A stretch of DNA of 12,930 nucleotides. Origin: Candidatus Nomurabacteria bacterium. Its GTDB lineage: Bacteria > Patescibacteriota > Minisyncoccia > Phycocordibacterales > UBA9973. Where the stretch lies: NCBI GenBank assembly GCA_903869875.1, contig CAIQAW010000048.1, forward strand, positions 1-12,930, read 5' to 3'. The notes under the pieces were generated by a model. The model was not told the DNA's origin. It saw nothing but the letters and a program-made list of their open reading frames with translations, and did no database searches. Shown here in pieces: positions 1-6,569 of the stretch; position 1 is the first letter of the stretch; each line of letters starts with the position of its first letter. Both the position numbers and the translations under genes were made by a program.

Positions 1-2
1 GT

Positions 3-70
3 GTCGCGCAGTTGTTGATTTTGCAAAATTATGTCGGGTACTGTCAAAATTTACCCGACCCAAGCGCGAC
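3..70. repeat. Nested GC-rich inverted repeats at the window edge
   Basis: Two complementary pairs nest inside each other. The outer pair is GTCGCGC (3-9) with GCGCGAC (64-70). The inner pair is GTCGGGTA (33-40) with TACCCGAC (52-59), with an 11-nt loop. A 12-bp palindrome, ATTTTGCAAAAT, lies at 18-29. No U tract follows, so it does not look like an ordinary terminator. It could be a structured RNA end, a palindromic repeat, or the tail of a feature starting outside the window. Identity is unknown. Confidence 0.45.
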
Positions 71-117
71 CCGAACGAAATGTACATAAAAAATCAAACT
101 CGATTTATTTATTAAAC

Positions 118-146
118 TTGCCTAAGTTACTTTTTTGTGTTAGTCT
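118..146 (+). promoter_or_regulatory. typA promoter, predicted leaderless
   Basis: A -35-like TTGCCT (118-123) is followed by a 17-nt spacer and an extended -10, TGT then TAGTCT (138-146). The ATG at 153 begins 6 nt after the -10, where transcription should start, so the mRNA would have almost no 5' leader. The hexamers are imperfect. Support comes from the spacing, the TGn extension and the same arrangement at other genes in the window. Confidence 0.55.
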
Positions 147-152
147 TGTTGA

Positions 153-1931
153 ATGGAAATTCGAAACATAGCAATCATTGCGCACGTTGACCACGGGAAA
201 ACAACATTAACAGACGCATTAATGAAACAACAAGGCATGGTTGCTGAAGGTGTTTCAATGGACTCTAATGATCTGGAAAAAGAACGTGGTATAACCATCT
301 ATTCTAAGAACACTTCTGTTATATACAAAGACACAAAAATCAACATTGTAGACACACCAGGCCACGCGGACTTTGGTTCTGAAGTTGAACGTGTTTTGCG
401 TTCTATCGATTCTGTTTTACTACTTGTAGACGCCCAGGAAGGCCCTATGCCACAGACACGCTTCGTTCTGAAGAAGTCTTTGGAACTTGGTTTAAAGCCT
501 ATTGTTGTTATAAACAAAATAGACAAACCAGCGTCTGACTGCGACCGTGTACACAACGACGTATTGGAACTTTTCCTTGAGCTGGGTGCAACTGAAGCGC
601 AAATCGAATTTAAAACTATCTACGCTATCGGCCGTGAAGGTGTAGCTATGCGTAACCTTACAGACGAACGCAAAGACCTTACACCGTTGCTTGATCTAAT
701 ATTAGAAGACGTACCTGTAGCAAGTCGCGACCACGACGGTCCTGGCACAGCACAGGTTTTTAACCTTGGTTACGACAACTTCCTTGGTCGTTTAGCTATC
801 GTGCGTGTTTATTCAGGCAATATAAACGATTCAGACAAACTTTTTGTTAAAAAACCAGACGGTACTACACGTGTTGGTAAAATTACTAAAATGTTTACAT
901 TCGAAGGTATAGCTAGAAAAGAAGTAAAGGTACTTGGTACAGGCGACATCGGTATTATTGCCGGTATACCTGACGTTTTCATTGGCGAAACTATAACCTT
1001 AGACGAAACAGTGGCACCTATGCCAGCTATATCTATCGACGAACCTACTATTACACTTAACTTCCTTGTTAACGATTCACCATTTGCTGGACGTGAAGGT
1101 AAGTTTGTTACTGGCCGTCAAATACGTGAACGTTTGGAACGCGAACTTGAAATAAACGTTGGTTTGAAGGTAGACTTTGACCAAGAAGTGTACAAAGTTT
1201 CAGGACGTGGCGAACTGCACGTGGCTGTTCTATTAGAAAACATGCGTCGCGAAGGTTACGAACTGCAGGTTTCTCAACCACAAGTTATTATCAAACACGA
1301 AGGTAATCAAAAACTTGAACCTTTCGAAGAAGTTACCATCGACGTACCAACAGAATCTTCAGGATCAGTTATCGAAAAACTTACAAAACGCCGTGGACTT
1401 ATAACAAACATGCGCGAAGAAAACGGCCTAACACGTATAGTATTAGAAATGCCTACACGTGGACTACTTGGTTTCCGTGGTATGTTTATGATCGACACCA
1501 AGGGTGAGGGAATTCTATCTTCACGTGTTATTGGTTTTAAGGACTATGCAGGTGAAATAAAGAAACGTGAAGTTGGTTCAATGACTTCAATGATGACAGG
1601 TATGGTGGTTGCATATGCACTAGCAAACATGCAGGAACGCGGCATACTATATGTAGAACACGGTGACGACATATATGAAGGCATGGTAGTAGGTAACGTT
1701 ACTAAAGGCGACGAAATGGTGGTAAACCCAATCAAAGGTAAACAACTTACAAACTTCCGTGCATCAGGTACAGACGACGCAATAAGTCTAAAGCCAGCCT
1801 ACAGAATGACAATAGAACGCGGTCTAGAAACAATGTCTGACGACGAATACCTAGAAATAACACCAAAAAGTGTACGTCTACGAAAACAATATTTGACCGA
1901 AACACTTCGTTCAAAAAACGGCAAGAAATAA
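153..1931 (+). CDS. typA: TypA/BipA ribosome-associated GTPase
   Basis: This is a translation-factor GTPase related to EF-G and LepA. It binds the ribosome and supports ribosome assembly and stress or low-temperature adaptation. Visible motifs are the P-loop AHVDHGKTT (residues 10-18), the switch I region with KERGIT (43-48), DTPGH (67-71) and NKID (121-124). The domain II barrel and the C-terminal BipA-specific region follow, including a stretch with TRGLLGFRGMF. The 592-residue length is normal for the family, so the gene looks complete. The ATG at 153 fits the usual N-terminus and lies 6 nt after a -10 box; no Shine-Dalgarno sequence precedes it. No clear terminator follows, and the next gene has its own promoter. 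Family assignment is near certain; the role is taken from the family. Confidence 0.97.
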   Translation: MEIRNIAIIAHVDHGKTTLTDALMKQQGMVAEGVSMDSNDLEKERGITIYSKNTSVIYKDTKINIVDTPGHADFGSEVERVLRSIDSVLLLVDAQEGPMPQTRFVLKKSLELGLKPIVVINKIDKPASDCDRVHNDVLELFLELGATEAQIEFKTIYAIGREGVAMRNLTDERKDLTPLLDLILEDVPVASRDHDGPGTAQVFNLGYDNFLGRLAIVRVYSGNINDSDKLFVKKPDGTTRVGKITKMFTFEGIARKEVKVLGTGDIGIIAGIPDVFIGETITLDETVAPMPAISIDEPTITLNFLVNDSPFAGREGKFVTGRQIRERLERELEINVGLKVDFDQEVYKVSGRGELHVAVLLENMRREGYELQVSQPQVIIKHEGNQKLEPFEEVTIDVPTESSGSVIEKLTKRRGLITNMREENGLTRIVLEMPTRGLLGFRGMFMIDTKGEGILSSRVIGFKDYAGEIKKREVGSMTSMMTGMVVAYALANMQERGILYVEHGDDIYEGMVVGNVTKGDEMVVNPIKGKQLTNFRASGTDDAISLKPAYRMTIERGLETMSDDEYLEITPKSVRLRKQYLTETLRSKNGKK

Positions 1932-1952
1932 TACATTAGACCACACAGACAC

Positions 1953-1991
1953 TTGACAAAAATTTGACTTATTTCCAGGATGTGATACGAT
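1953..1991 (+). promoter_or_regulatory. Promoter for the sigma-region-4/HARE-HTH gene
   Basis: TTGACT (1964-1969), a 16-nt spacer and an extended -10, TGA then TACGAT (1983-1991), form a plausible sigma-70-type promoter. A second, perfect TTGACA lies just upstream at 1953-1958, but its spacing to this -10 is too long (27 nt). Transcription from about 1998 would give a leader of roughly 45 nt, unlike the leaderless genes nearby. Confidence 0.5.
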
Positions 1992-2043
1992 ACATGAGTA
2001 TTAGAAAATCAATTTATTAACGTATTCAAAGAATAACTAAGAT

Positions 2044-3072
2044 ATGGCACAACTTACTTTCAAGCCGAAACAAGTTACTAAAAAAATATTATCAAGTCTT
2101 CAGGAACGTGCTTTTGATGTTGTGTCACACCGTTTCGGTCTAGGTGCAGACGCTACCCCGAAGACGCTTGAAGCTATCGGTCAAACATATGGCATAACAC
2201 GTGAACGCGTTCGTCAGATCGAAAATGCAGCACTATCTACAATCCGTAAATCAGATGCATACAAAAACGAACAAAAGACTTTTGATGAACTTCGCGACGT
2301 AATGAAAAACCATGGTTCGTTAGTACATGAAAAAGATTTTCTAGAAGCTCTTGCTAAAGACAAAAACACTCAAAACCATTTACATTTCTACCTTGTATTA
2401 GGTGAATATTTTAAAAAACATAAAGAAGACGAAGCTTTCCACCACCGTTGGACAATAGACTCTGACCTTGCTAACAGTGTGCACGACTCTCTATCAGCAC
2501 TTTACAAAAAACTTTCAGACGAAGAACTACTTTCTGAAACAGAAATAGTAGATACATTTATCGACGTAATGAAAGATATTGCAGACGAATACAAGACCCG
2601 TGAAATAGCTCGCCGTTGGTTGTCTATATCTAAGAAAATTAGTAAAAACCCTCTAGGCGAATGGGGTAAGGCAGACAGTACAAATGTTAAAACTCGCGGT
2701 ATACGTGACTATGCATACCTAGTAATGCGCAAACATGGTTCACCAATGCACTTCCGTGAAGTTGCCAAGGCTATCGCTGACACATTCGGAAAGAAAACTC
2801 ATGTTGCAACTTGCCACAACGAACTTATCAAAGACAAACGTTTTGTACTAGTTGGCCGTGGTGTATATGCACTAGGCGAATGGGGTTACACAGCAGGTGT
2901 AGTTCGTGAAGTTATAAAGGAAATCTTAAAGAAAAACGGCCCAATGACAAAGGAAGACATTGTGGACGCAGTTATGAAAGAACGTTACCTTAAAAAAAAT
3001 ACAATTCTAGTTAACCTAACAAACCCAAAGTACTTCAAGAAAAACAAAACAGGGCAGTACACACTAGCCTAA
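2044..3072 (+). CDS. DNA-binding regulator with sigma-70 region 4-like HTH and HARE-HTH-type winged helices
   Basis: This is a predicted cytoplasmic transcription regulator or RNA-polymerase-associated factor of 342 residues. The N-terminal part (about 18-72) resembles sigma-70 region 4, including the helix-turn-helix stretch YGITRERVRQIENAAL. The middle (about 75-215) is charged and helical. The C-terminal part (about 220-342) looks like two winged-helix units. The first, with the HGSPMHFREVAKAI stretch and a GRGVYALGEWG wing, matches the HARE-HTH fold of the RNA polymerase delta subunit. The second follows with NGPMTKEDIVDAV. Regions 1-3 of a true sigma factor are absent, so it cannot act alone as a housekeeping sigma. 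It has its own promoter and ends at a strong hairpin. The fold calls are good; the target genes are unknown. It could bridge promoter DNA and RNA polymerase, but that is inference. Confidence 0.85.
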   Translation: MAQLTFKPKQVTKKILSSLQERAFDVVSHRFGLGADATPKTLEAIGQTYGITRERVRQIENAALSTIRKSDAYKNEQKTFDELRDVMKNHGSLVHEKDFLEALAKDKNTQNHLHFYLVLGEYFKKHKEDEAFHHRWTIDSDLANSVHDSLSALYKKLSDEELLSETEIVDTFIDVMKDIADEYKTREIARRWLSISKKISKNPLGEWGKADSTNVKTRGIRDYAYLVMRKHGSPMHFREVAKAIADTFGKKTHVATCHNELIKDKRFVLVGRGVYALGEWGYTAGVVREVIKEILKKNGPMTKEDIVDAVMKERYLKKNTILVNLTNPKYFKKNKTGQYTLA

Positions 3073-3074
3073 AT

Positions 3075-3112
3075 ATATAAAAATACCCCTACAAATAGGG
3101 GTATTTTTATAT
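3075..3112 (+). terminator. Strong hairpin terminator
   Basis: A perfect 16-bp stem (3075-3090 with 3097-3112) has a 6-nt loop, a CCCCT/AGGGG core and A-tract/T-tract flanks. It starts 2 nt after the regulator stop codon. The symmetric A/T arms could let it work on both strands. The -35 of the next promoter starts directly after it. Confidence 0.88.
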
Positions 3113-3141
3113 TTGACAATATATCAAATAGGGTATATAAT
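3113..3141 (+). promoter_or_regulatory. Consensus sigma-70-type promoter
   Basis: A perfect TTGACA (3113-3118), a 17-nt spacer and a perfect TATAAT (3136-3141) make this the strongest promoter in the window. Initiation near 3148 would leave a leader of about 17 nt before the ATG at 3165, with no Shine-Dalgarno sequence. Confidence 0.85.
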
Positions 3142-3164
3142 ATAAGTATAAATTAATATACATT

Positions 3165-3404
3165 ATGGATAGTAGCACAATAACATTAAAAGAACTGTTA
3201 ATTAGATTAAAAGATTTAACAGTTGGTGGTATGCAAAACTCTCGCGAGTATGAAGAAGTTACCTCAGAATATTATGATGTGCTTTTCTCAGAAGATACAC
3301 CGGAATCAGAAAAACTCGAAGCCATTGAATTTATAAAAAATAACATGAGTTCATTCGGGGAAACAGCTGAAGCATTTATTCTGATCATTAAAGAAAATTT
3401 GTAA
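3165..3404 (+). CDS. Small acidic helical protein, function unknown
   Basis: A 79-residue protein that I do not recognise. It is acidic, appears largely alpha-helical, and has no cysteines, signal peptide or membrane segment, so it is probably cytoplasmic. The promoter matches consensus perfectly and an intrinsic terminator follows immediately, so this is a self-contained and probably highly transcribed unit. That supports a real gene despite its size. A small adaptor or regulator is possible, but nothing in the sequence names a function. The ATG is preceded by an AT-rich leader without Shine-Dalgarno pairing. Confidence 0.8.
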   Translation: MDSSTITLKELLIRLKDLTVGGMQNSREYEEVTSEYYDVLFSEDTPESEKLEAIEFIKNNMSSFGETAEAFILIIKENL

Positions 3405-3423
3405 ATTCGATTCTAAAAATTTC

Positions 3424-3457
3424 AAAAGCCATTCTAAATCAGGATGGCCTTTTTTTT
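3424..3457 (+). terminator. Intrinsic terminator with a T8 tract
   Basis: The stem GCCATTCT (3428-3435) pairs with AGGATGGC (3441-3448), including one G-U pair, around the loop AAATC. The stem is preceded by AAAA and followed by C and eight T residues (3450-3457). It begins about 20 nt after the stop of the small acidic protein gene. Confidence 0.9.
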
Positions 3458-3524
3458 ATTACATCACATTTTAAAAATAACGAGGCAAGACCTAGTTTTA
3501 CTTTTAAAAAATTTTACTTCAAGG

Positions 3525-3536
3525 TATAATACACAC
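3525..3536 (+). promoter_or_regulatory. -10 box of a predicted leaderless gene
   Basis: A perfect TATAAT (3525-3530) is separated by 6 nt (ACACAC) from the ATG at 3537. No convincing -35 hexamer is present. The spacing decides the start codon of the downstream gene and argues against an upstream start at 3444, which would place codons across the terminator hairpin and this promoter. Confidence 0.65.
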
Positions 3537-4067
3537 ATGAACACAAAATCGTACAAGGGGTTTAGTAATGTTGTTATTATTTTAGTTGGTGTGTTTGTTG
3601 TTGCCATCTTGGTTGGCTTTTTCCGAGTAACCAGACCTTTTTCTGGTTTCAAATCCGGTAGCAACGAACCTTTTACATTAGGTACATTACTGCCAAACGG
3701 TGGTAGTAGTAACGGCATACTAACTGGGGCATCTGCAAACTGCGACATTGCGGTTACGTCACCCCTGGCTAATGCAAAAATTTCTAATGTTATAACCATA
3801 AACGGACTATACAGAAACTGTGGTTGGGACAGTACAAATTACAATAACCCAAGCAACAAGGCTACTGTAGGTACAGTTATGGTTATAGACGGCAAGGGCA
3901 ACATGCTGACAAATACAATAACCATAACATCAAACACTCCAGACATTTTTATAACAAGTATTGGACTTATACGACCAAGCCAAACCAAGGAAGCAGTAAT
4001 CGTTGTGCGTAATGCCGACGACCAACAACCAATATTGTTACAAATACCTGTTACCATTAGTCTGTAA
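3537..4067 (+). CDS. Membrane-anchored protein with a probable Ig-like extracytoplasmic domain
   Basis: From the ATG at 3537 the protein has 176 residues. Residues about 10-30 form one hydrophobic helix after a short basic N-terminus, which suggests a signal anchor. A low-complexity linker rich in Gly, Ser and Asn follows. The rest (about 68-176) has the alternating beta-strand pattern of an Ig-like domain, starting with CDIAVTSP and continuing through VITINGLYRNC, VMVIDGKG and a terminal strand PVTISL. The two cysteines in CDIAV and RNCGW could form a disulfide. It resembles Gmad2/Ig-like cell-surface domains, but only weakly. It lies directly before another anchored protein with its own promoter. 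The start is set by the TATAAT 6 nt upstream. The exact family and role are unknown. Confidence 0.78.
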   Translation: MNTKSYKGFSNVVIILVGVFVVAILVGFFRVTRPFSGFKSGSNEPFTLGTLLPNGGSSNGILTGASANCDIAVTSPLANAKISNVITINGLYRNCGWDSTNYNNPSNKATVGTVMVIDGKGNMLTNTITITSNTPDIFITSIGLIRPSQTKEAVIVVRNADDQQPILLQIPVTISL

Positions 4068-4080
4068 TATGTAGTACAAT
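4051..4080 (+). promoter_or_regulatory. Promoter overlapping the preceding gene end, predicted leaderless
   Basis: TTACCA (4051-4056) and TACAAT (4075-4080) are separated by 18 nt. The ATG at 4087 follows the -10 by exactly 6 nt. The -35 lies inside the last codons of the upstream gene. Confidence 0.55.
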
Positions 4081-4086
4081 GTTTCT

Positions 4087-5388
4087 ATGAACACAACGTC
4101 GCTTGTTTTACAAAATGCATTTATATTTATTTACAACACTGCGCATTTATGGGCACCAGTTGTTTTAGCTATTGTGGCATTTCGTGTGTGGTTGTGGTAT
4201 GTACGTGAAGCTTTTTTCCAAACACTATCGTGGACAATGTTAGAATTCAAAGTACCACAAGAAATACACAAGTCGCCTATGGCTATGGAAATGTTTTTAA
4301 CTAACGCACTGTACCAGGGTGGTGGCGCAGGCAACTGGATGAAGCAGTACTGGGCTGGCGAACAACCCATATGGTCTTCGTTGGAAATAGTTTCTATTGA
4401 AGGGCATATACATTTTTTTGCACGCATACCAACAAAGTTTAAAGAAATGGTAGAGTCGCAAATGTATGCGCAGTACCCACAAGTGGAAATATTTGAAGTA
4501 TCTGACTATGCCAAAGCCGTGCCAGACTTTACACCAGACGGCACTATAGACGTGTTCGGTGGCACACTAGCTTTCGACCCAAAAGCAGACGGTAAAAAAG
4601 ACCCTTGGCCTATTAAAACATATATAGACTACGGCCTGGACAAAGCTGTGGGTACATTAGAAGAAGAACAAAAAATAGACCCGTTGATTCCTATGATAGA
4701 GTGGATGGGTTCATTAGGTAACGGCGAACAAGCATGGTTCCAAGTTATAATAAAACCGGCAGAACTTAAGCGTTTTGAAGTTGAGGTTGCCGACAAAAAA
4801 GACCCAACTAAAAAAACAAAAGAAATGGTAAAGTGGACAAAACTTGCCGAAGAAGAAATAAAAGCATTTAAAGCAAAGTTTGTCGACAAAGACGGCAAAC
4901 CAATAGTTATGTCTGAACAAGACCGCCGTATACTAGCTTCGTTAGAACGCAACGCAACCAAGTTTGCGTTCGATACAGGCATAGTTTATATATACATTGC
5001 TAACAAAGAAAACTTAAACAAAAACCAGTCAGGTAACTTTGGTAACGTTATACGCCAATACAATTCGTTAGAACTAAACAACTTCAAGGCAGTTGGCATG
5101 ACAGGTGGCAAAGACTTTGTCTGGGAAGACCTGCAAGGTAAAGTTCCACTAAAAGGCAAGAAGAACTTGCTACGGTTGGCCAAGTCACGCGACTACTTCT
5201 ACCCACATTTTGATTTCAAGGAATTTAAACATTATGTAACAAACATTCCTGCAAAACTTACACCGATGATACTAACAACAGAAGAAATAGCTACAATTTA
5301 CCATCTACCTGGTAAAGTATCTGAAACACCTACATTCAAGCGTATTGAGTCTAAGAAAGCTGAAGCCCCTGGAAACTTACCGTTTTAA
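4087..5388 (+). CDS. Conserved membrane-anchored protein, possibly Patescibacteria-specific
   Basis: A 433-residue protein with one or two hydrophobic N-terminal segments (about 8-40, including WAPVVLAIVAF) and then a long soluble region. The conserved-looking block runs from about 52 to 145 and includes EIHKSPMAMEMFL, EIVSIEGHIHFFARIP and YAQYPQVEIFEVSDY. I associate this pattern with uncharacterised Patescibacteria proteins and with N-terminal regions near HerA/VirB4-type ATPases. It may be the family Pfam calls DUF8128, but that is unverified memory. No Walker motifs are visible, so it is not itself an ATPase. A lysine/glutamate-rich helical insert lies around residues 235-285. The ATG at 4087 is 6 nt after a -10 box. 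The product is real; its function is unknown, and a role in an envelope or secretion complex is only a guess. Confidence 0.85.
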   Translation: MNTTSLVLQNAFIFIYNTAHLWAPVVLAIVAFRVWLWYVREAFFQTLSWTMLEFKVPQEIHKSPMAMEMFLTNALYQGGGAGNWMKQYWAGEQPIWSSLEIVSIEGHIHFFARIPTKFKEMVESQMYAQYPQVEIFEVSDYAKAVPDFTPDGTIDVFGGTLAFDPKADGKKDPWPIKTYIDYGLDKAVGTLEEEQKIDPLIPMIEWMGSLGNGEQAWFQVIIKPAELKRFEVEVADKKDPTKKTKEMVKWTKLAEEEIKAFKAKFVDKDGKPIVMSEQDRRILASLERNATKFAFDTGIVYIYIANKENLNKNQSGNFGNVIRQYNSLELNNFKAVGMTGGKDFVWEDLQGKVPLKGKKNLLRLAKSRDYFYPHFDFKEFKHYVTNIPAKLTPMILTTEEIATIYHLPGKVSETPTFKRIESKKAEAPGNLPF

Positions 5389-5397
5389 TGCTACAAT
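5389..5397 (+). promoter_or_regulatory. Extended -10 of mltG, predicted leaderless
   Basis: TGC then TACAAT (5389-5397) forms an extended -10 starting right after the upstream stop codon (5386-5388). The ATG at 5405 follows after 7 nt. The -35 position holds only a weak CTGGAA (5369-5374). This arrangement selects 5405 over an in-frame start at 5345. Confidence 0.58.
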
Positions 5398-5404
5398 ACA
5401 GGTA

Positions 5405-6373
5405 ATGGAACCAATTCCCGAACCAGTTAAATACAAAAAGCCAAGGAAAACATTTATTTTCTTGGTTTTTTGTATTTTTATATTAGGTGTGGTTTGGTAT
5501 GCGCTACAAGCACCAAAAGGTTTTACCGGTCCTGTAGTTATAACAGTTAGCACACGCGAACCACTGTCTACCATAAGTCAGCATTTACAGGAAATGCACG
5601 TTATAAATTCTGCACGCTTGTTTGAAATATTTGTTATAGCTAGTGGTGGTGAAAAACGTATAACTGTCGGCGACTATTTTTTTGATAAACCTCTACCACT
5701 ACTGTCAGTAGTGAACCAGTTTATTAGCAACGACTTTGGTGCAGATAGAATTAAAATAACAATACCAGAAGGCTTTACCAGGGCAGATATAGCAAAACTT
5801 TGCGAACAAAAACTTCCGCACTGTAGTGCGCAACAATTGTTAGAAAAAACAAAAAACATGGAAGGTTACTTATTTCCAGACACATACCTTGTGTTTCCGT
5901 CACGGAACGAAGACGACTTGATACAAAAAATGCAGACAAACTTTGCAAAGAAAACTGATGCGTTGTTTACCGGTATGTCTAAAACTAAAATAGACAGCGT
6001 TGTAACAATGGCGTCTATTATAGAACGCGAAGCCGTTGGCACAGCCGACAGTTCTATAATATCTGGCGTACTATATAACAGACTGAACCGTAACATGCCA
6101 CTACAAGTCGACGCACCTTTTTACTTTTTACTAGGCAAATCAAGTAGTGAACTTACTTTGAAAGACTTAAAAATAGATTCGCCATATAACACATATATAA
6201 ACCGTGGTTTACCACCAACACCTATATCAAACCCAGGTATAAGTTCTATAAACGCAGCATTGAACCCACAAAAAACTGACTACCTATACTACCTACACGA
6301 CTCTAGTGGTGTTGCGCACTATGCAACTACATACTCAGAACACTTGAAAAATAAGAAAAAATATATACAATAG
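5405..6373 (+). CDS. mltG: MltG (YceG-like) endolytic peptidoglycan transglycosylase
   Basis: MltG is an inner-membrane lytic transglycosylase that cleaves nascent glycan strands and so limits their length. From 5405 it has 322 residues: a basic, proline-rich N-terminus, one membrane helix (about 16-35), a LysM-like region (about 45-105), and the catalytic domain. Family motifs are EGYLFPDTY (153-161), SIIEREA with the likely catalytic Glu207, NRLNRNMPLQVD, SPYNTYINRGLPPTPISNPG, and DYLYYLHDSSG near the C-terminus. Starting at 5345 would overlap the previous gene by 44 nt and put unrelated residues before the normal short cytoplasmic tail. An extended -10 lies 7 nt before 5405. The last codons contain the probable ancestral promoter of the exonuclease gene. 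Family assignment is secure. Confidence 0.95.
   Translation: MEPIPEPVKYKKPRKTFIFLVFCIFILGVVWYALQAPKGFTGPVVITVSTREPLSTISQHLQEMHVINSARLFEIFVIASGGEKRITVGDYFFDKPLPLLSVVNQFISNDFGADRIKITIPEGFTRADIAKLCEQKLPHCSAQQLLEKTKNMEGYLFPDTYLVFPSRNEDDLIQKMQTNFAKKTDALFTGMSKTKIDSVVTMASIIEREAVGTADSSIISGVLYNRLNRNMPLQVDAPFYFLLGKSSSELTLKDLKIDSPYNTYINRGLPPTPISNPGISSINAALNPQKTDYLYYLHDSSGVAHYATTYSEHLKNKKKYIQ
6344..6371 (+). promoter_or_regulatory. Promoter at the mltG 3' end, probably the original promoter of the exonuclease gene
   Basis: TTGAAA (6344-6349), a 16-nt spacer and TACAAT (6366-6371) form a good promoter whose -10 overlaps the mltG stop codon. Seven nt later comes an ATG (6379-6381) followed by AA and then the MITE-like element. 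Without the element and one TGAA copy, that ATG would open the exonuclease frame directly. With the element present, transcripts from here would carry it as a leader of about 190 nt. Confidence 0.6.
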
Positions 6374-6383
6374 ATGGAATGAA

Positions 6384-6569
6384 TCCCGTTAGAGATTGCA
6401 TTTGTTTTACTTTAACCATAAATGGTAAGGTAAACATACAGTGATTTTACTACCTAAGGTACAAAGACCTACGGAAGCACATAAAGGGTATATTATTAGT
6501 AAAAAATATTTAATTTAGATAAAAGCAATATTCATACACCATGTTTAATGCTTCCTATCTCTAACGGGA
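6384..6569. mobile_element. MITE-like element with 13-bp terminal inverted repeats and TGAA target duplication
   Basis: The ends are TCCCGTTAGAGAT (6384-6396) and its exact reverse complement (6557-6569). Both sides are flanked by TGAA (6380-6383 and 6570-6573), as expected for a 4-bp target duplication. The 186-bp interior encodes no plausible protein. It holds further self-complementary segments: ACCAT/ATGGT (6415-6426), TACCT/AGGTA (6451-6461) and GGAAGCA (6473-6479) with TGCTTCC (6549-6555). Removing the element and one TGAA joins a promoter to an ATG followed by the present exonuclease codons. The alternative is a structured cis-regulatory leader whose outer stem is the inverted repeat. 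The flanking repeat and restored promoter favour insertion, but no second copy is available here to prove mobility. Confidence 0.6.

Noticed and set aside
33..59. The GTCGGGTA/TACCCGAC hairpin as an intrinsic terminator
   Set aside because: There is no U tract after the stem, which is followed by GC-rich sequence.
3444..3536. Upstream in-frame start giving a 207-residue version of the Ig-like anchored protein
   Set aside because: The extra codons cross the terminator's 3' arm, its T tract and the TATAAT box. The 3537 start gives a normal signal-anchor N-terminus 6 nt after the -10.
5345..5404. Earlier in-frame start for mltG
   Set aside because: It overlaps the previous gene by 44 nt and lies upstream of the extended -10 at 5389-5397; residues before MEPIPEP do not look like MltG.
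6541..6568. Starts at 6541 (a 7-codon frame after TATTCA and 6 nt) and 6548 (in frame with the exonuclease)
   Set aside because: The first ends at once in TAA and is probably chance. The second adds seven residues encoded only by the end of the MITE-like element. A leader peptide cannot be excluded but has no support.
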